Positions 37,491 through 46,887 of a DNA stretch of 64,000 nt are shown here, in pieces (the first letter of the stretch is position 1; every line of letters begins with the position of its first letter). The stretch is from Trinickia soli (GTDB taxonomy: Bacteria; Pseudomonadota; Gammaproteobacteria; Burkholderiales; Burkholderiaceae). The position numbers were made by a program, and so were the translations under genes. Location: NCBI RefSeq assembly GCF_002879855.1, contig NZ_PNYB01000004.1:248001-312000 (forward strand), given 5' to 3'. The notes under the pieces were generated by a model. The model did not search any database. It was given only the letters and a program-made list of their open reading frames with translations, and was not told where the DNA came from.

Positions 37491-37550
37491 AAAAGCAAAC
37501 GGCCCCGGAGTCTCACCCAAATCGTTGATTTGAATAAGAAATCGGGGGCC
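37491..37550 (-). terminator. Possible terminator after ssb
   Basis: Downstream of the ssb stop the minus strand has GGCCCC (37545-37550) pairing with GGGGCC (37501-37506). A nested AAATC/GATTT hairpin lies in the loop, followed by GTTTGCTTTT. The long loop lowers certainty, but position and T-rich tail fit. Confidence 0.4.
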
Positions 37551-37579
37551 ATCTTTACAGCAGGGCGGCGAAGTTCCTC

Positions 37580-38107
37580 TTAGAACGGAATATCGTCATC
37601 CATATCGTCAAGCCCGCCGCCACCGGCCGGCTGGCTCGGCCGGCTTGCACCGGCACCGCCGCCGCTGCGCGCGCCGCCACCGGCCGCCGAACGCCCGCCG
37701 CCGCGCTGCTCGGCCGGCTCGCGGCTGTAGCCGCCGTCATCGCCCCCACCCATGCCGCCGCCGCCCGAACCACCGCGGCCACCCAGCATTTGCATCTGAT
37801 CGGCGACGATTTCGGTCGAGTAACGATCCTGACCGTCCTGCCCCTGCCACTTGCGCGTACGCAAACGCCCTTCGATATAAACGGACGAGCCCTTCTTCAG
37901 ATATTCGCCGACGATCTCGGCCAGACGCCCGAAGAACGCGACGCGGTGCCACTCCGTCGCTTCCTTGAAATCGCCCGATGCCTTGTCTTTGTAGCGATCG
38001 GTCGTGGCAAGCCGGATATTGGCAATGGCGTCCCCGCTCGGCAGGTAACGAATTTCAGGATCGGCGCCGAGATTGCCGACGAGGATGACCTTGTTTACGG
38101 ATGCCAT
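37580..38107 (-). CDS. ssb: Single-stranded DNA-binding protein
   Basis: 175 residues. The OB-fold covers residues 1-110 ([37 protein letters not shown]). A glycine-rich linker (about 112-165) follows and then the acidic tail ending DDMDDDIPF, which recruits partner proteins. It protects single-stranded DNA in replication, repair and recombination. It lies 72 bases downstream of an MFS gene on the same strand, which is divergent from uvrA. The ssb-MFS-uvrA order is characteristic of Burkholderiaceae. Confidence 0.97.
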   Translation of the reverse strand: MASVNKVILVGNLGADPEIRYLPSGDAIANIRLATTDRYKDKASGDFKEATEWHRVAFFGRLAEIVGEYLKKGSSVYIEGRLRTRKWQGQDGQDRYSTEIVADQMQMLGGRGGSGGGGMGGGDDGGYSREPAEQRGGGRSAAGGGARSGGGAGASRPSQPAGGGGLDDMDDDIPF

Positions 38108-38179
38108 GAGTATCTCCAGTTAATCCTACGCGACCGCGCCCGCAGCCCGAAAACCAAGCATGCGCCGCGCCCGATCGCG

Positions 38180-39364
38180 TCAAGCCTTACGAACAGGCTT
38201 CATGTTGGCGGCGATTATAAGCCAGCCGAGAACGAGCCCCGAGCACGCGAAGAAGACGGCGTTTTGGCCGACCGACCGCATCAGCCAGCCCCCCACGATG
38301 CCCCCCAGCGCGAGGCCGATCGACTGCGTCGTGTTGTAGACGCCCGCCGCCGCACCCTTGCGCGCGCCCGGTGCGAGCTTCGACACGAGCGAGGGCTGCG
38401 ATGCCTCGAGAATATTGAAGCCAAGAAAGTACACGAACAGAATCGCAGCCACGGACAAGATCGTATGCGGCGCCGTGCCCAGCAACAATTGACCGATCAG
38501 GATAAGACCGATGGCACCGCAGAGCACGGGCTTCATCTTGCCCCGCTTCTCGGCCGCGATGATGGCCGGCACCATCATCACGAACGACAGGCCCATGACG
38601 GGCAAATACACTTCCCAATGGGACGCGACCGGCAAACCCTCCGCGACCAGGATTCGCGGCACGACCAGAAAGAGCGCCGTCTGCGTCGCGTGCAACACCA
38701 GCACGCCGAAATTCAAACGCAACAGTTCGACGTTTTGCAGCACTTCGGCGAACGGGGCGCGCACATGGACAGGCTTGGGCGCGTGCGGCACCACCCACAG
38801 CACGACGCCCACGGCCAGGAGCGAAAGCACGCCCACGAGCGCAAACAGGCCGTTCATGCCGATCCACTGATAAACGATCGGCGCACCGACGATCGCGATG
38901 GCGAACGAGATGCCGATGCTGCCGCCCACCATCGCCATGGCCTTGGTGCGGTGCTCGTCGGCGGTCAGATCGGCAATGCAGGCGATCACAGCCGACGATA
39001 CGGCCCCCATCCCCTGAATGACGCGGCCGACGATGATCCACGTCATATCGTGCGCCATCGCCGCCACGAAACTGCCGAGCGCGAAGATCACGAGCCCGGT
39101 CGCGATGACCGGTTTGCGTCCGAGCTTGTCGGACGCCCAGCCATAGAAAATGTAAAGCAGCGACTGCGTCACGCCGTAAGCGCCGAGCGCAATGCCGACG
39201 AGGAGCACGTTGTCGCCGCCGGGGATCGTCTTCGCGTAAACCGAGAAGACCGGCATGATCATGAACAGTCCCAGCATGCGCAGCGCGAAAATGCCGGCAA
39301 GCGAAACGGTAGCGCGCAATTCGGGCGCGCTCATACGCGAGGATGTAATGGGCGGATTCGACAT
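38180..39364 (-). CDS. MFS transporter (DHA1-like, uvrA-linked)
   Basis: 394 residues with about 12 hydrophobic spans. The N-terminus LAGIFALRMLGLFMIMPVF starts helix 1, and loop 2-3 carries the MFS motif A FYGWASDKLGRKPVIATG. The gene belongs to the family found between ssb and uvrA in Burkholderia (often annotated as an MFS transporter with no known substrate). The C-terminus is short and basic. The start is 268 bases from the divergent uvrA ATG. The substrate cannot be predicted. Confidence 0.88.
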   Translation of the reverse strand: MSNPPITSSRMSAPELRATVSLAGIFALRMLGLFMIMPVFSVYAKTIPGGDNVLLVGIALGAYGVTQSLLYIFYGWASDKLGRKPVIATGLVIFALGSFVAAMAHDMTWIIVGRVIQGMGAVSSAVIACIADLTADEHRTKAMAMVGGSIGISFAIAIVGAPIVYQWIGMNGLFALVGVLSLLAVGVVLWVVPHAPKPVHVRAPFAEVLQNVELLRLNFGVLVLHATQTALFLVVPRILVAEGLPVASHWEVYLPVMGLSFVMMVPAIIAAEKRGKMKPVLCGAIGLILIGQLLLGTAPHTILSVAAILFVYFLGFNILEASQPSLVSKLAPGARKGAAAGVYNTTQSIGLALGGIVGGWLMRSVGQNAVFFACSGLVLGWLIIAANMKPVRKA

Positions 39365-39486
39365 CGAAAGCGAGCGTGGGAACGAAGAGGAGCGTGAGAA
39401 CGGTAGTGACGTCGTCAGGCTGTTGCCCGCCCCAAAGTGAATCCCGTTCGGGTGTCCCCTGCAAGAGGATTTCCCCTTACGGGCTT

Positions 39487-39511
39487 CTTGCCGGGACTGC
39501 TTGCCGGGACT
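39487..39511. repeat. Tandem 12-base duplication upstream of uvrA
   Basis: CTTGCCGGGACT occurs at 39487-39498 and again at 39500-39511, period 13, in the divergent MFS/uvrA intergenic region. No CTGT-N8-ACAG LexA-like box is visible in the 268-base spacer. Confidence 0.85.
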
Positions 39512-39632
39512 TCAGCGAGAACTCACGAACCCGTGCACTTCATGGGCTGTAAGCACACCGTAACGGAAGCCTGGAAAAGTCGTTATAGTAGCAGGTTTGG
39601 CCCCCTCTCCTTCTTCGCTGAAGTCCAGGTTC

Positions 39633-42494
39633 ATGGAACAAATTCGTATCCGTGGGGCGCGCACCCACAACCTGAAGAACGTCAATCTCGATCTGCCTCG
39701 CCACCAGCTCATCGTGATCACGGGCCTGTCCGGATCGGGCAAGTCGTCGCTGGCGTTCGACACTCTTTATGCAGAGGGTCAGCGCCGTTACGTGGAAAGC
39801 CTCTCGGCCTACGCGCGCCAGTTCCTGCAGTTGATGGAGAAGCCCGACGTCGACCTCATCGAAGGGCTTTCGCCCGCCATTTCGATCGAACAGAAGGCGA
39901 CGTCTCACAATCCGCGCTCGACGGTGGGCACCGTCACCGAAATCCACGACTATCTGCGTCTGCTGTATGCACGCGTCGGTACGCCGTACTGTCCAGAGCA
40001 CGAAATCGCGCTCGAAGCGCAAAGCGTCTCGCAGATGGTCGACGCCGCGCTCGCGCTGCCCGAGGAAACGAAGCTCATGATCCTCGCGCCCGTGGTGGCC
40101 AACCGCAAAGGCGAGCATGCCGAGCTGTTCGAGCAGATGCAGGCGCAGGGTTTCATCCGGTTCCGCATCCGCTCGGGCGGCGGTGCGGCCAACGAAGGCA
40201 CCGCGCAGATCTACGACGTCGATTCGCTGCCCAAGCTCAAGAAGAACGACAAGCATTCGATCGATGTCGTCGTCGATCGCCTGAAGGTGCGCGCCGACAT
40301 GAAACAACGTCTGGCGGAATCGTTCGAAACGGCACTGCGCCTCGCCGACGGGCGTGCAATCGCGCTCGAAATGGACACGGGCAAAGAGCATCTGTTCAGC
40401 TCGAAATTCGCCTGCCCGATCTGTTCGTACTCCTTGCCCGAGCTCGAGCCACGACTGTTCTCGTTCAACAATCCGATGGGCGCGTGCCCCGACTGCGACG
40501 GCCTCGGCCAGATCACGTTCTTCGATCCGAAGCGCGTCGTCGCCCACCCGTCGCTGTCGCTGGCCGCCGGCGCGGTCAAGGGCTGGGATCGCCGCAATCA
40601 GTTCTACTTTCAGATGTTGCAAAGCCTCGCGGCGTATTACGACTTCGACATCGATACGCCCTTCGAGGAATTGCCCGAGAAGATTCGCAAATTGATCCTG
40701 TTCGGTTCGGGCAAAGAGCAGATTCCGTTTTCCTATATCAACGAACGCGGGCGCGCGACGGTTCGCGAGCATGTGTTCGAAGGCATCATTCCGAACCTCG
40801 AACGCCGCTACCGCGAAACGGACTCGGCCGCGGTGCGCGAAGAACTCGCGAAGTACCAGAACAATCAGGCCTGCCCCTCGTGCGACGGCACGCGCTTGCG
40901 CCGCGAAGCGCGCTTCGTTCGCCTCGGCATGGACGGCGACGCGCGCGCGATCTATGAGGTGAGCGGCTGGCCGCTGCGCGACACGCTCGGCTACTTCCAA
41001 ACGCTGAAGCTCGAAGGCGCCAAGCGCGAGATCGGCGAAAAAGTCGTCAAGGAGATCGTCGCCCGGCTCATGTTCCTCAACAATGTCGGGCTCGACTACC
41101 TGTCGCTCGAGCGCAGCGCCGACACGCTCTCGGGCGGCGAAGCGCAGCGCATCCGGCTCGCCTCGCAAATCGGCTCGGGCCTGACCGGCGTCATGTATGT
41201 GCTCGACGAACCGTCGATCGGCCTGCATCAGCGCGACAACGACCGTTTGATCGCCACGCTCAAGCATCTGCGCGATCTCGGCAATTCGGTCATCGTCGTC
41301 GAACACGACGAGGACATGATTCGGATGGCCGATTATGTCGTCGACATGGGGCCCGGCGCAGGTGAACACGGCGGCATGATCATCGCCGAAGGAACGCCCA
41401 GGCAAGTGCAGAAAGACCCGGCCTCCCTGACGGGCCAATACCTGGCAGGCGAGCGCCGCATCGAATTTCCCGACGAGCGCAAGGAGCCCGATGAACGGCG
41501 CCTGCGCATTGTCGAGGCGCACGGCAACAACCTCAAGCGCGTCACGCTCGATCTGCCGGTCGGGCTGCTGACCTGCATCAGCGGCGTGTCCGGTTCGGGC
41601 AAGTCGACGCTCATCAACGACACGCTTTATCACGCCGTTGCGCAGCACTTGTACGGCTCGTCGGCCGAGCCGGCGCCGTATGAACAAATCGAAGGGCTCG
41701 AGCACTTCGACAAGGTCATCAATGTCGATCAATCGCCGATCGGCCGCACGCCTCGCTCGAATCCGGCGACGTACACCGGCGTGTTCACGCCGATTCGCGA
41801 GTTGTTCGCCGGCGTGCCATCCGCGAAGGAGCGCGGCTACGACCCGGGCCGGTTCTCGTTCAACGTCAAGGGCGGACGCTGCGAAGCGTGTCAGGGCGAC
41901 GGCGTGCTGAAAGTGGAAATGCACTTCCTGCCCGACGTCTATGTGCCGTGCGACGTTTGTCACGGCAAGCGCTACAACCGGGAAACGCTCGAAGTTCATT
42001 ACAAAGGCAAGAACATCAGCGAAGTGCTCGATATGACGGTCGAGCATGCGCACGAGTTCTTCGGCGCCGTGCCTGTCATTGCGCGCAAGCTCAAGACGCT
42101 GCTCGACGTCGGCCTCGGCTATATCCGCCTTGGGCAGTCGGCCACGACGCTTTCGGGCGGCGAAGCGCAACGCGTCAAACTCTCGCTGGAGCTGTCCAAG
42201 CGCGACACGGGCCGCACGCTCTACATTCTGGACGAGCCTACGACGGGCCTGCACTTCCACGATATCGCGCTGCTACTGGAAGTCATTCATCGGTTGCGCG
42301 ATCATGGCAACACGGTCGTGATCATCGAGCATAATCTCGACGTGATCAAAACCGCGGACTGGGTCATCGATCTCGGCCCGGAAGGCGGGGCGGGCGGCGG
42401 GCAGATCATCGCCCAGGGCACGCCCGAGACCATCGCAAAATCGAAGGCGAGCTTTACGGGACGGTATCTCGCGCCGCTGCTCGGACGCCGTTGA
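39633..42494 (+). CDS. uvrA: Excinuclease ABC subunit A
   Basis: 953 residues from [16 protein letters not shown]. UvrA recognises DNA damage in nucleotide excision repair. Both ABC cassettes are intact: Walker [11 protein letters not shown] near 31 and [10 protein letters not shown] near 652, with signatures [11 protein letters not shown] near 506 and [11 protein letters not shown] near 840. Two zinc modules show CPICSYSL...CPDCDG near 265-295 and CEACQGDG...CDVCHGK near 750-780. It is divergent from the MFS/ssb genes, and the AI-2E-type permease gene follows on the same strand after 75 bases. Confidence 0.98.
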   Translation: MEQIRIRGARTHNLKNVNLDLPRHQLIVITGLSGSGKSSLAFDTLYAEGQRRYVESLSAYARQFLQLMEKPDVDLIEGLSPAISIEQKATSHNPRSTVGTVTEIHDYLRLLYARVGTPYCPEHEIALEAQSVSQMVDAALALPEETKLMILAPVVANRKGEHAELFEQMQAQGFIRFRIRSGGGAANEGTAQIYDVDSLPKLKKNDKHSIDVVVDRLKVRADMKQRLAESFETALRLADGRAIALEMDTGKEHLFSSKFACPICSYSLPELEPRLFSFNNPMGACPDCDGLGQITFFDPKRVVAHPSLSLAAGAVKGWDRRNQFYFQMLQSLAAYYDFDIDTPFEELPEKIRKLILFGSGKEQIPFSYINERGRATVREHVFEGIIPNLERRYRETDSAAVREELAKYQNNQACPSCDGTRLRREARFVRLGMDGDARAIYEVSGWPLRDTLGYFQTLKLEGAKREIGEKVVKEIVARLMFLNNVGLDYLSLERSADTLSGGEAQRIRLASQIGSGLTGVMYVLDEPSIGLHQRDNDRLIATLKHLRDLGNSVIVVEHDEDMIRMADYVVDMGPGAGEHGGMIIAEGTPRQVQKDPASLTGQYLAGERRIEFPDERKEPDERRLRIVEAHGNNLKRVTLDLPVGLLTCISGVSGSGKSTLINDTLYHAVAQHLYGSSAEPAPYEQIEGLEHFDKVINVDQSPIGRTPRSNPATYTGVFTPIRELFAGVPSAKERGYDPGRFSFNVKGGRCEACQGDGVLKVEMHFLPDVYVPCDVCHGKRYNRETLEVHYKGKNISEVLDMTVEHAHEFFGAVPVIARKLKTLLDVGLGYIRLGQSATTLSGGEAQRVKLSLELSKRDTGRTLYILDEPTTGLHFHDIALLLEVIHRLRDHGNTVVIIEHNLDVIKTADWVIDLGPEGGAGGGQIIAQGTPETIAKSKASFTGRYLAPLLGRR

Positions 42495-42569
42495 GCACGG
42501 CGGCCGTTCGCGGTTCGACACGCCAGTCGGTGTCGAGCCACCCGACATCGGTTGGAGTTCAGGAACATC

Positions 42570-43655
42570 ATGGTTAAGCGCAACGAGGCACCCGAAGATA
42601 CCCGCATCCGGGAGGTCGGCGGGCGGCCCGTGCGGCTCACGAGCGACATGAGCCTGCCGAGCCTGTCGGCGGTCGAGATCGGCAGCTACCTGCTGGCTTT
42701 TTTCGGCATGTGGGCGGTTTTGCACTTCAAGCTGCTCGGCGCGTTGCTCGCCGGTATGCTCGTCTATCAGCTCGTTCATACGATCGCGCCGAGCATCGAA
42801 CGGCACATGTCGAGCGGGCGGGCGCGCTGGGTCGCCGTCGTCGTCATCGCCGCGGTCGTGGTGGGCGGCCTGGCGGGTCTTGCCATCGGCATCGTCGAGC
42901 ACTTCGAGCACACGGTGCCGAACATTCAGAACCAGCTCGATCAGGTCATGCAAATCGTCGCTCAGGCACGGGCGCGCTCGCCCGAATGGCTATCGGCCAT
43001 GTTGCCCGGCGACGTCTCGCAGATCAAAGAAAAAGCCGGCATGCTCGTGCATACGCACATGGCGCAGTTGCAGCAAGGTGGCAAGAATGTCGCGCGCGGC
43101 TTCGGTCATGTTTTGTTCGGCATGATCATCGGAGCCATGATCGCCATTACAGGCGAACGACACACGCAACGGTTGCCGCTGTCGACCGCGCTCGCCTCAC
43201 GCGCGTCCCGCTTCGCCGATGCGTTCCGGCGCATCGTCTTCGCACAGGTCAAAATCTCGACCATCAACGCGGTATTCACGGCGCTTTATCTGCTCGTTGC
43301 GTTGCCGGTTTTTCATCAGCAGTTGCCGCTGTCGAAGACGCTCGTGCTCGTCACGTTCATCGCCGGCCTGCTGCCCGTCATCGGCAATCTGATTTCGAAT
43401 ACGCTGATCGTGGCCGTCTCGCTCGCGGTCAGCCTGCCGACTGCGATTTCCTCACTCGTGTTTCTCGTGCTGATCCATAAATTCGAATACTTCCTGAACG
43501 CGAGAATCGTCGGGGGGCAAATCGAGGCGCGCGCCTGGGAGCTGTTGCTGGCCATGCTCGTCATGGAAGCCGCCGCCGGCGTGCCAGGGCTCATCGCCGC
43601 ACCGATCTTCTATGCGTATATCAAGCGCGAGCTGGTTTATCTGCGGCTCGCTTGA
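42570..43655 (+). CDS. AI-2E family transporter (PerM-like permease)
   Basis: 361 residues from MVKRNEAPEDTRIREV; AGGA lies six bases upstream. Several hydrophobic spans are visible: about residues 38-75 (LLAFFGMWAVLHFKLLGALLAGMLVY), 90-112, 180-200 and four toward the C-terminus (NAVFTALYLLVALPVF, VLVTFIAGLLPVIGNLIS). The motif PVIGNLISNTLIV is typical of AI-2E/PerM permeases, a family of predicted exporters or ion-coupled carriers. No AI-2 genes are near, so an AI-2 role is unproven. The gene follows uvrA and is bordered downstream by the decayed T6SS island. Confidence 0.87.
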   Translation: MVKRNEAPEDTRIREVGGRPVRLTSDMSLPSLSAVEIGSYLLAFFGMWAVLHFKLLGALLAGMLVYQLVHTIAPSIERHMSSGRARWVAVVVIAAVVVGGLAGLAIGIVEHFEHTVPNIQNQLDQVMQIVAQARARSPEWLSAMLPGDVSQIKEKAGMLVHTHMAQLQQGGKNVARGFGHVLFGMIIGAMIAITGERHTQRLPLSTALASRASRFADAFRRIVFAQVKISTINAVFTALYLLVALPVFHQQLPLSKTLVLVTFIAGLLPVIGNLISNTLIVAVSLAVSLPTAISSLVFLVLIHKFEYFLNARIVGGQIEARAWELLLAMLVMEAAAGVPGLIAAPIFYAYIKRELVYLRLA

Positions 43656-43658
43656 TAG

Positions 43659-44620
43659 CTAACGCGAGCGCAATGCAGGCCTCATTGGCGATGGCGTGAT
43701 CACAGTGTCGTTCCGGACCTCGCCCGGTTCCCCGCGCGCGAGCAGACCATCCAGTTCGATGAATCGGATGCTGCGCTCATTCGCCGGCTCTGTCGAAGAG
43801 AAGGTATCGGCTGGTTCGTGCGCGCCGGCAAGCCCGGCCAGAACGAGTCTGACCAGTCGGGGGACACTGCGCATACGCTGGTGCTGTACGACAACGCAAA
43901 CAAGCTCAGGCGCTCTTCGGTCGGCACGGTCGATTGCCGGCCTGACGCCGCGATCGGCGAGCGCGACTCCGTCATCTTGCTCTGCACGAGTCAACACCTT
44001 GTGCCCGGCTCGATACGTCGCCATAGCTGGGACCACAAGCCCGGCAGGATGGACAGCATTCAAGGGCCGACACGCGTCGATCAGGGCAGCGCGAGCAACG
44101 ACCTGGCTCGGTTGCTGATGGATTCGCGCATCGACGCGCCCCATATTGCCGACTCGCGCAACGACTACGATCGCATCGGCCTTGCCCGCGTGAAGTCGCA
44201 CGGTGCGCGCGCACTGCGCGTCGATGGCGTCAGCGGCGTGCGGGATCTGGCCATCGGCGAATGGATCGAAGTGACGGGCTATGAGGACTTCGATCGGTCG
44301 GCGAAACACGATCTGCGCATCACGATCACGAGCTTGCATCATCGCGCCCAGAACAATCTGTCGAAGGAGCTGAACGAGCAGGCGCAGGCGCTGTTCGAGG
44401 CGAGCCGTTGGTCGTTCGATTCGCCGCCCGTTTCGCTCGATACGCCCGATCGCCCAACTGTCTGGGGCGATTCGACGCAGAGCCGCTACGAGAACACGTT
44501 CAGCGCGGTGCCGCGCATGGCGCCGCTTGTACCTTCCTACGATCCGAGCGTCGACCTTCCGCGCACATATCCCGTCACGGGCATCGTCGTAACGACTGAA
44601 GGAGACGATGTCTATCGAGG
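43659..44620 (+). pseudogene. vgrG fragment (T6SS spike protein), truncated at both ends
   Basis: An open frame without a plausible start carries the middle of a VgrG: FPAREQTIQFDESDAALIRR, then REGIGWFVRAGKP, a gp27-like region, RWSFDSPPVSL and the phrase TYPVTGIVVTTEGDDVY near 44580-44619. The N-terminal ~120 residues and the C-terminal gp5-like spike are missing. A GTG at 43818 is only an internal start. VgrG forms the puncturing tip of the T6SS. The left end abuts the AI-2E permease gene after three bases. The right end runs into a frame resembling the 3' end of a lipase effector gene, so a deletion joined the two. Confidence 0.78.
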
Positions 44621-44790
44621 CAAACAGAAAATACTACCAAGAAGGCATCTTTCCGCCGGAGTCGGTCGTTCCACTGGAGACCATGCCACCGTTGGTCACG
44701 AGTGAGACGATCGACGAGCAGGAAAACCCGTCTTCGCCCCCAGCTGCCTCGCCCGTCGATTGGTCCGCCTTTCCGGGGGTGTCGCGATGA
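44608..44790 (+). pseudogene. Likely 3' fragment of a tle3-type (DUF3274) T6SS lipase effector gene
   Basis: A 60-codon frame beginning MSIEANRKYYQEGIFPPES and including PPLVTSETIDEQ. I read it as the C-terminal tail of a Tle3/DUF3274 lipase from its resemblance to that family's NR-YY-GVFPP end and from its place between vgrG and a tla3 gene. The lipase core is missing. Its stop overlaps the ATG of the next gene by four bases, as intact tle3-tla3 pairs might. An AAGGAG precedes the ATG, so a 60-residue peptide could still be made. A short independent gene is the alternative. Confidence 0.5.
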
Positions 44791-46439
44791 TGGCACGACC
44801 GCGCATTTGGCCCTACGTGTTGGCGTTCGCAATGCTGACGGCACTGTGGACGTTTCTCGTCATGAATCATTACTACCGTATCTGGCAAGCCACCGGAGAG
44901 GACGCTATAGGCATGGGCAGCAACATTCGGAACGGGATACTGGTCGCACTTGGTCTCGCATTAGCTGCATATGGCGCACATTTCGCGTGGATACACCGGG
45001 TGCAAGCGAACAATGCTTTGAATGGAACAGTGGACACGCGCGCGACCGTGAGCGCGATGCCCGGCCAAGCGCAATCCCGGCTCGCTCAAACGGGCCAGCG
45101 ATTCACACTTGAGGTGCGCGGGCTCGCGGTAACCGTTGGCAAGAAGTCAAGCGACGAAGTCTGGCGCGAAGTGGAGGCAAAGGCCAACAACTTCGCGTCG
45201 TATCGGTCGCATGATCCCAAAGACTATGCGGACGGTGCGGACCAACGATTGATCGACTTGGGCGCGGCAGAAACTGTCGCCTTCGAATACGGCGCCAAAC
45301 GCGCCGTCCAACGCTGGCCGGTGCCGGTCTTCGTATGGGGGCCACGCAGCGATGGGAAGACTCCATCCCTTGCTGCCGAGAGTATCTCCGACGGCCGGCA
45401 GAAGGCTGGGCTCGGCGCGACTCTCTTCCTTTGGCAGGAGGCCGCAGACACAACCGACCCCGTCAGCATGATCGAAAAACTGTTCGAGTTCTTTGACAAG
45501 CACCCGGATGTGCCCGAAGCCGTATTGTTCGGCGAAGATGGTTCGATGCTGCGAAGCTTGATTGGGACTCCCGACGAAAAGCCTCTGCCTCGGTGGGAAT
45601 ATGTCCCCGAGATTCCCGATAGCGTCGCCGTAATGGTGGTTTCACGCTCGGATCGAGTCGATCGGCTTATCCGTCCCTTCGCTGTCGAAAGCTCAGGCGG
45701 CAGCGATGGCGCTAAGCTCTGGGACTATTACTGGCAAAAGAACGACGGCCGAGGTCCCGATGGCTTCGATGCGTACTACCGCGCACAGGCCAAGAGTCAA
45801 GGTTGGGACAAGGCATCCACCCCCGGCACCATGCAAGCCAGCTGGTGGCACGAGCAACTACCTGCTTTCTGGAAAACGATCGACAACCAAGGTCCGGGTC
45901 AGTTCACGCCATCCGCTTATCTCCCGATCCGCTGGGAGCAATGGCAACTCAAGCAATTCGACAATGCTCCACTGATTGGCTACCTGCATCGTCCCGTCGA
46001 TGTAAAGCTCACAACCGACGAACGGAAGCCGCTAAGAAGAGTCGACCAAGCCGACGCGCTCAAGACGGGCTGGGAGCAGGCGCTCGCAACGTTGCCCGAA
46101 GGCGTCACACCGAAGCGTGTGTTCTACGACACGTCGGGCGATCGCGAATGGGTCATCCCACTGACACAAGCGCTGGCCGCAATCGGCAAAACCGCCCCTG
46201 ATCCCGGTGATGCTCACGAGGGCTACGACATCGGCCGCCGCATCGCCGATACGGGCGTGAGTTCGACGATGGTCCAGATGGGGTTGGGCCTCATCGCCGG
46301 TTATGCCGATGGCGCCACGAGCGCAACGATCACGCGCCGTCCTGATGGCCGGGCGACGATCATCATGGTCAGCCCGCCCGATCCCGAACGCAGGGCACAG
46401 TGGGAACAAGCACACAACAACGCCAATCCGTTCGACTAG
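44787..46439 (+). CDS. Tla3-type T6SS effector adaptor (DUF2875 family)
   Basis: 550 residues from MMARPRIWPYVLAF, ATG overlapping the preceding stop. Two N-terminal hydrophobic spans (residues 9-30 and about 50-67: LVALGLALAAYGAHFAW) precede a large soluble domain with RFTLEVRGLAVTVGKK, WPVPVFVWGPRSDGK and PVPVFVWG-like DUF2875 features, ending MVSPPDPERRAQWEQAHNN. In Pseudomonas aeruginosa Tla3 loads the lipase effector Tle3 onto VgrG2b; assignment here is by family and neighbourhood. The gene is intact, although its cognate effector and VgrG are broken. Confidence 0.78.
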   Translation: MMARPRIWPYVLAFAMLTALWTFLVMNHYYRIWQATGEDAIGMGSNIRNGILVALGLALAAYGAHFAWIHRVQANNALNGTVDTRATVSAMPGQAQSRLAQTGQRFTLEVRGLAVTVGKKSSDEVWREVEAKANNFASYRSHDPKDYADGADQRLIDLGAAETVAFEYGAKRAVQRWPVPVFVWGPRSDGKTPSLAAESISDGRQKAGLGATLFLWQEAADTTDPVSMIEKLFEFFDKHPDVPEAVLFGEDGSMLRSLIGTPDEKPLPRWEYVPEIPDSVAVMVVSRSDRVDRLIRPFAVESSGGSDGAKLWDYYWQKNDGRGPDGFDAYYRAQAKSQGWDKASTPGTMQASWWHEQLPAFWKTIDNQGPGQFTPSAYLPIRWEQWQLKQFDNAPLIGYLHRPVDVKLTTDERKPLRRVDQADALKTGWEQALATLPEGVTPKRVFYDTSGDREWVIPLTQALAAIGKTAPDPGDAHEGYDIGRRIADTGVSSTMVQMGLGLIAGYADGATSATITRRPDGRATIIMVSPPDPERRAQWEQAHNNANPFD

Positions 46440-46617
46440 CGCAACAGAAGACGCCAACGTTCGGTCGCCCCCTCTTGCATTGCCGCTTCTCCGGCCCGCA
46501 CGGTAATTTAGTCTCAAAATTTCGCGCCCCGCCCCGGGTTACAGCTTCCCGTTATTCAATTGCCCTGCGCCGCGCTGCAATCGCGGCGGGAGGTTGAACC
46601 AACCGGAGGTAAAAAGC

Positions 46618-46887
46618 ATGCGCGGCGTAATTCGTAAAGGCGACTCGACATCGCACGGCGGCAAGGTAATGACTGGACAAGAGCAATCGATCGTCACGGA
46701 TCGTGAAGTCGCATGCGTTGGCGACGAATGCACGTGCCCGCTGCCCGGACATGATCACTGCGTGATCGTCGAAGGAGACCCAGACATTCTGATCGACGGC
46801 AAACCAGTCGCCTTCGACGGCCACAAGACTTCCTGCGGCGCCACGCTCATTTCGAGCACAACCGCATCGGTGCGGATCCAGCCATGA
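46618..46887 (+). CDS. PAAR-domain protein (T6SS spike tip)
   Basis: 89 residues from MRGVIRKGDSTSHGG, with GGAGGT eight bases upstream. PAAR motifs are visible: GDSTSHGGKV near residue 8, then VACVGDECTCPLPGH and a C-terminal IDGKPVAFDGHKTSCGATL, whose His and Cys bind zinc. PAAR proteins cap VgrG and may carry toxin domains; none is fused here. Its stop overlaps the tssF start by four bases (ATGA), so PAAR and tssF are coupled. Confidence 0.92.
   Translation: MRGVIRKGDSTSHGGKVMTGQEQSIVTDREVACVGDECTCPLPGHDHCVIVEGDPDILIDGKPVAFDGHKTSCGATLISSTTASVRIQP

Noticed and set aside
39365-39632. SOS (LexA) box before uvrA
   Set aside because: Searched by eye for CTGT-N8-ACAG-like sequence; none found, only the 12-base duplication.
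39540-42260. A 906-codon minus-strand frame covering uvrA
   Set aside because: uvrA on the plus strand is unmistakable, and the antisense product is rich in Arg, Asp and Val with no motif.
42570-43655. AI-2 quorum-signal exporter
   Set aside because: The family name does not prove the substrate; no luxS or lsr-type genes are in the window.
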